NCBI RefSeq assembly: GCF_016802725.1
Contig: NC_052669.1
Location: 20,799,770-20,863,769 of the forward strand
Direction: 5' to 3'
Origin: Solenopsis invicta
Lineage: Eukaryota; Arthropoda; Insecta; Hymenoptera; Formicidae
DNA length: 64,000 bases
Within the stretch, counting starts at the first letter, position 1, and every line of letters starts with the position of its first letter. Position numbers and translations under genes: made by a program. Shown piece by piece: positions 63,233 to 64,000 of the stretch. The notes below the pieces were generated by a model that made no database searches, was not told the origin of the DNA, and saw only the letters and a list, made by a program, of their open reading frames with translations.

Positions 63233-63842
63233 CTCGGTAACTCTCGAGCCAAGTTGCGCCGCTGATGGATACGCCAAGATCACGGGATCTCCCGGCTTGG
63301 CGTAACTATAAGTCGGTGCCTGCTGAAAAGTTTCGCCACCCGATAAATACTGTGTGTATTGTACGGTTTGTGTGGGTGGAATAGCAACCGGTTCCAGTGT
63401 GGTGTACGTATTCGAAGCCTTGATGGTTTCAGCAGCGGCCGCGGCCTCGACATCGTACTTGACGACACCGCTTACGTTGTCGGCGTAACTCGTTGCCACG
63501 AGCTGTTGCTGCTGACCGGCACGTATACCGTCGATCGGCGGCGAGTACGGCGGTGCGGGTGATCCGAGATGGACCGTGGATCCTGACTGCGTAACGATCG
63601 CTGATGCGTCGTAGTCCTCCGACGTCGTCAAAACCGGCGACGTCTGATATCTGGTGTTGGCGTTCGTCCCGGACGCCTGATGATTCTCGTGTGGACTGTA
63701 TCTTTGATGCCCAGCTTGCTGGGTTCGTCGATGGTCGGGCACTTGGACGGTGATCACGTGGTTCTCTCTACGGACCTCATGACCATCGGAGTAAGCGTAC
63801 ATCCGGTCCACGTCTATTCTGTCTGGCGCTGGTGTCTCGTAT
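63233..63842 (-). CDS. srp: GATA factor, large N-terminal exon
   Basis: The acceptor is ATGAAG-A at 63843; the only tested alternative AG, a few bases downstream, meets a TAG in its frame. The donor is ACCGAG-GTAAG (phase 0) at 63232. It encodes the end of Arg26 and visible residues 27-229. The sequence is a low-complexity transactivation-type region: His- and Gln-containing near the start, a QQQQ run at 136-139, a run of five Ala at 159-163, then a Tyr/Thr/Pro-rich part (YTTLEPVAIPP, then YTQYLSGGE and YSYAKPGDP). Repeated Tyr-Thr/Tyr-Ser motifs of this kind are common upstream of GATA fingers. No ATG-led shorter start needs to be assumed, because the frame is open through the upstream splice. 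Confidence 0.9.
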
Positions 63843-63923
63843 CTTCATACGAGGAAGTCATATTTACATATAGGTGTTTCCTCAACCATTAATTTTGATT
63901 ATCAATCCTTTAACTATTCTTAC

Positions 63924-64000
63924 CTGGGCGGTTCCTTGACCGTAAGTGTGGCGGTAGTCTCGGAGGTTTCGGAGACTTCAACTTGAACTTCCTGTCCGCT
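63924..64000 (-). CDS. srp: GATA factor, coding exon (partial at window edge)
   Basis: The exon enters from the window edge and ends at a CCCAG-GTAAG donor. It encodes visible residues 1-25 plus the first two bases of an Arg codon (phase 2). The peptide is acidic and rich in Ser, Thr, Glu and Val (SGQEVQVEVSETSETT, then VKEPP), with no domain. Its frame is fixed by the next exon, reached across an intron of only 81 bases. The start codon and any untranslated exons are beyond 64000. Confidence 0.85.

Larger units (their letters stand above)
55334..64000 (-). other. srp: GATA transcription factor gene, serpent-like, 5' end outside window
   Basis: Seven coding exons on the minus strand join in frame through six GT-AG introns of 81, 1601, 1082, 1650, 1885 and 598 bases, giving 589 residues and a stop codon. 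The product has two C-X2-C-X17-C-X2-C GATA zinc fingers (visible residues 366-390 and 426-450) and a KEGIQTRKRKPKN basic tail, so it is a nuclear DNA-binding factor for WGATAR sites. In flies serpent directs fat body, blood cell and endoderm fates. The C-finger LHNVNRPL rather than LHGVNRPL, and the CAAS and NRPPMRC features of the N-finger, favour serpent (annotated in many insects as box A-binding factor) over pannier or GATAe, as recalled family knowledge. Alternatives are another GATA4/5/6-class paralogue. In flies these paralogues are clustered, so a neighbour may lie outside. Confidence 0.75.

Noticed and set aside
1..64000. tRNA, rRNA, known microRNA or CRISPR features
   Set aside because: I scanned by eye for tRNA T-loop signatures, familiar microRNA seeds and regular spacer arrays and saw none; a covariance-model search would be needed to exclude divergent RNAs.

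Overview
This window looks like genomic DNA from an insect, most likely a hymenopteran and quite possibly an ant. It is AT-rich and intron-bearing, with sharply bounded CpG-rich islands, long GA/CT/GT microsatellites and many short non-coding inverted-repeat elements. The organism call is inference from these traits and from the one recognisable protein. I see no bacterial-type operons, rRNA, tRNA or CRISPR.

Only one protein-coding gene can be supported. It is a two-finger GATA transcription factor on the minus strand, entering from the right edge (position 64000) and ending with a TGA at 55336-55334. Seven coding exons join in frame through GT-AG introns: 63924-64000 (partial), 63233-63842, 61071-61631 (N-terminal GATA finger), 59863-59988 (C-terminal finger), 58077-58212 (basic tail), 56026-56191 and 55334-55427. 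Together they give 589 residues; the true N-terminus lies outside. The finger sequences fit the insect serpent / box A-binding factor type best. An in-frame open block with splice signals lies between the two finger exons (60157-60378) and could be an alternative exon.

The remaining 55 kb is downstream of this gene and holds no exon I can defend. It alternates between AT-rich DNA and GC-rich islands (about 0.9-1.45, 3.0-4.2, 5.15-6.3, 8.65-10.1, 12.5-13.0, 14.35-14.85, 26.1-27.0, 35.0-35.6, 37.15-37.57, 40.0-40.35 and 48.7-49.8 kb). Such a layout suits a regulatory landscape around a developmental gene or the non-coding first exons of a neighbour, but neither is proven.

The repeat content is the most readable part of the desert. 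One TA-flanked MITE-like family (ends near CACGGAAAGAAC) has at least seven near-complete copies and two fragments. Two nested insertions preserve exact TA target duplications. A 280-bp solo LTR with an ATAT target duplication sits inside another repeat just downstream of the gene. Two unrelated local tandem duplications lie side by side at 42.99-44.02 kb; the first contains a 116-bp core kept at 112/116 identity. I found no undescribed multi-gene system.
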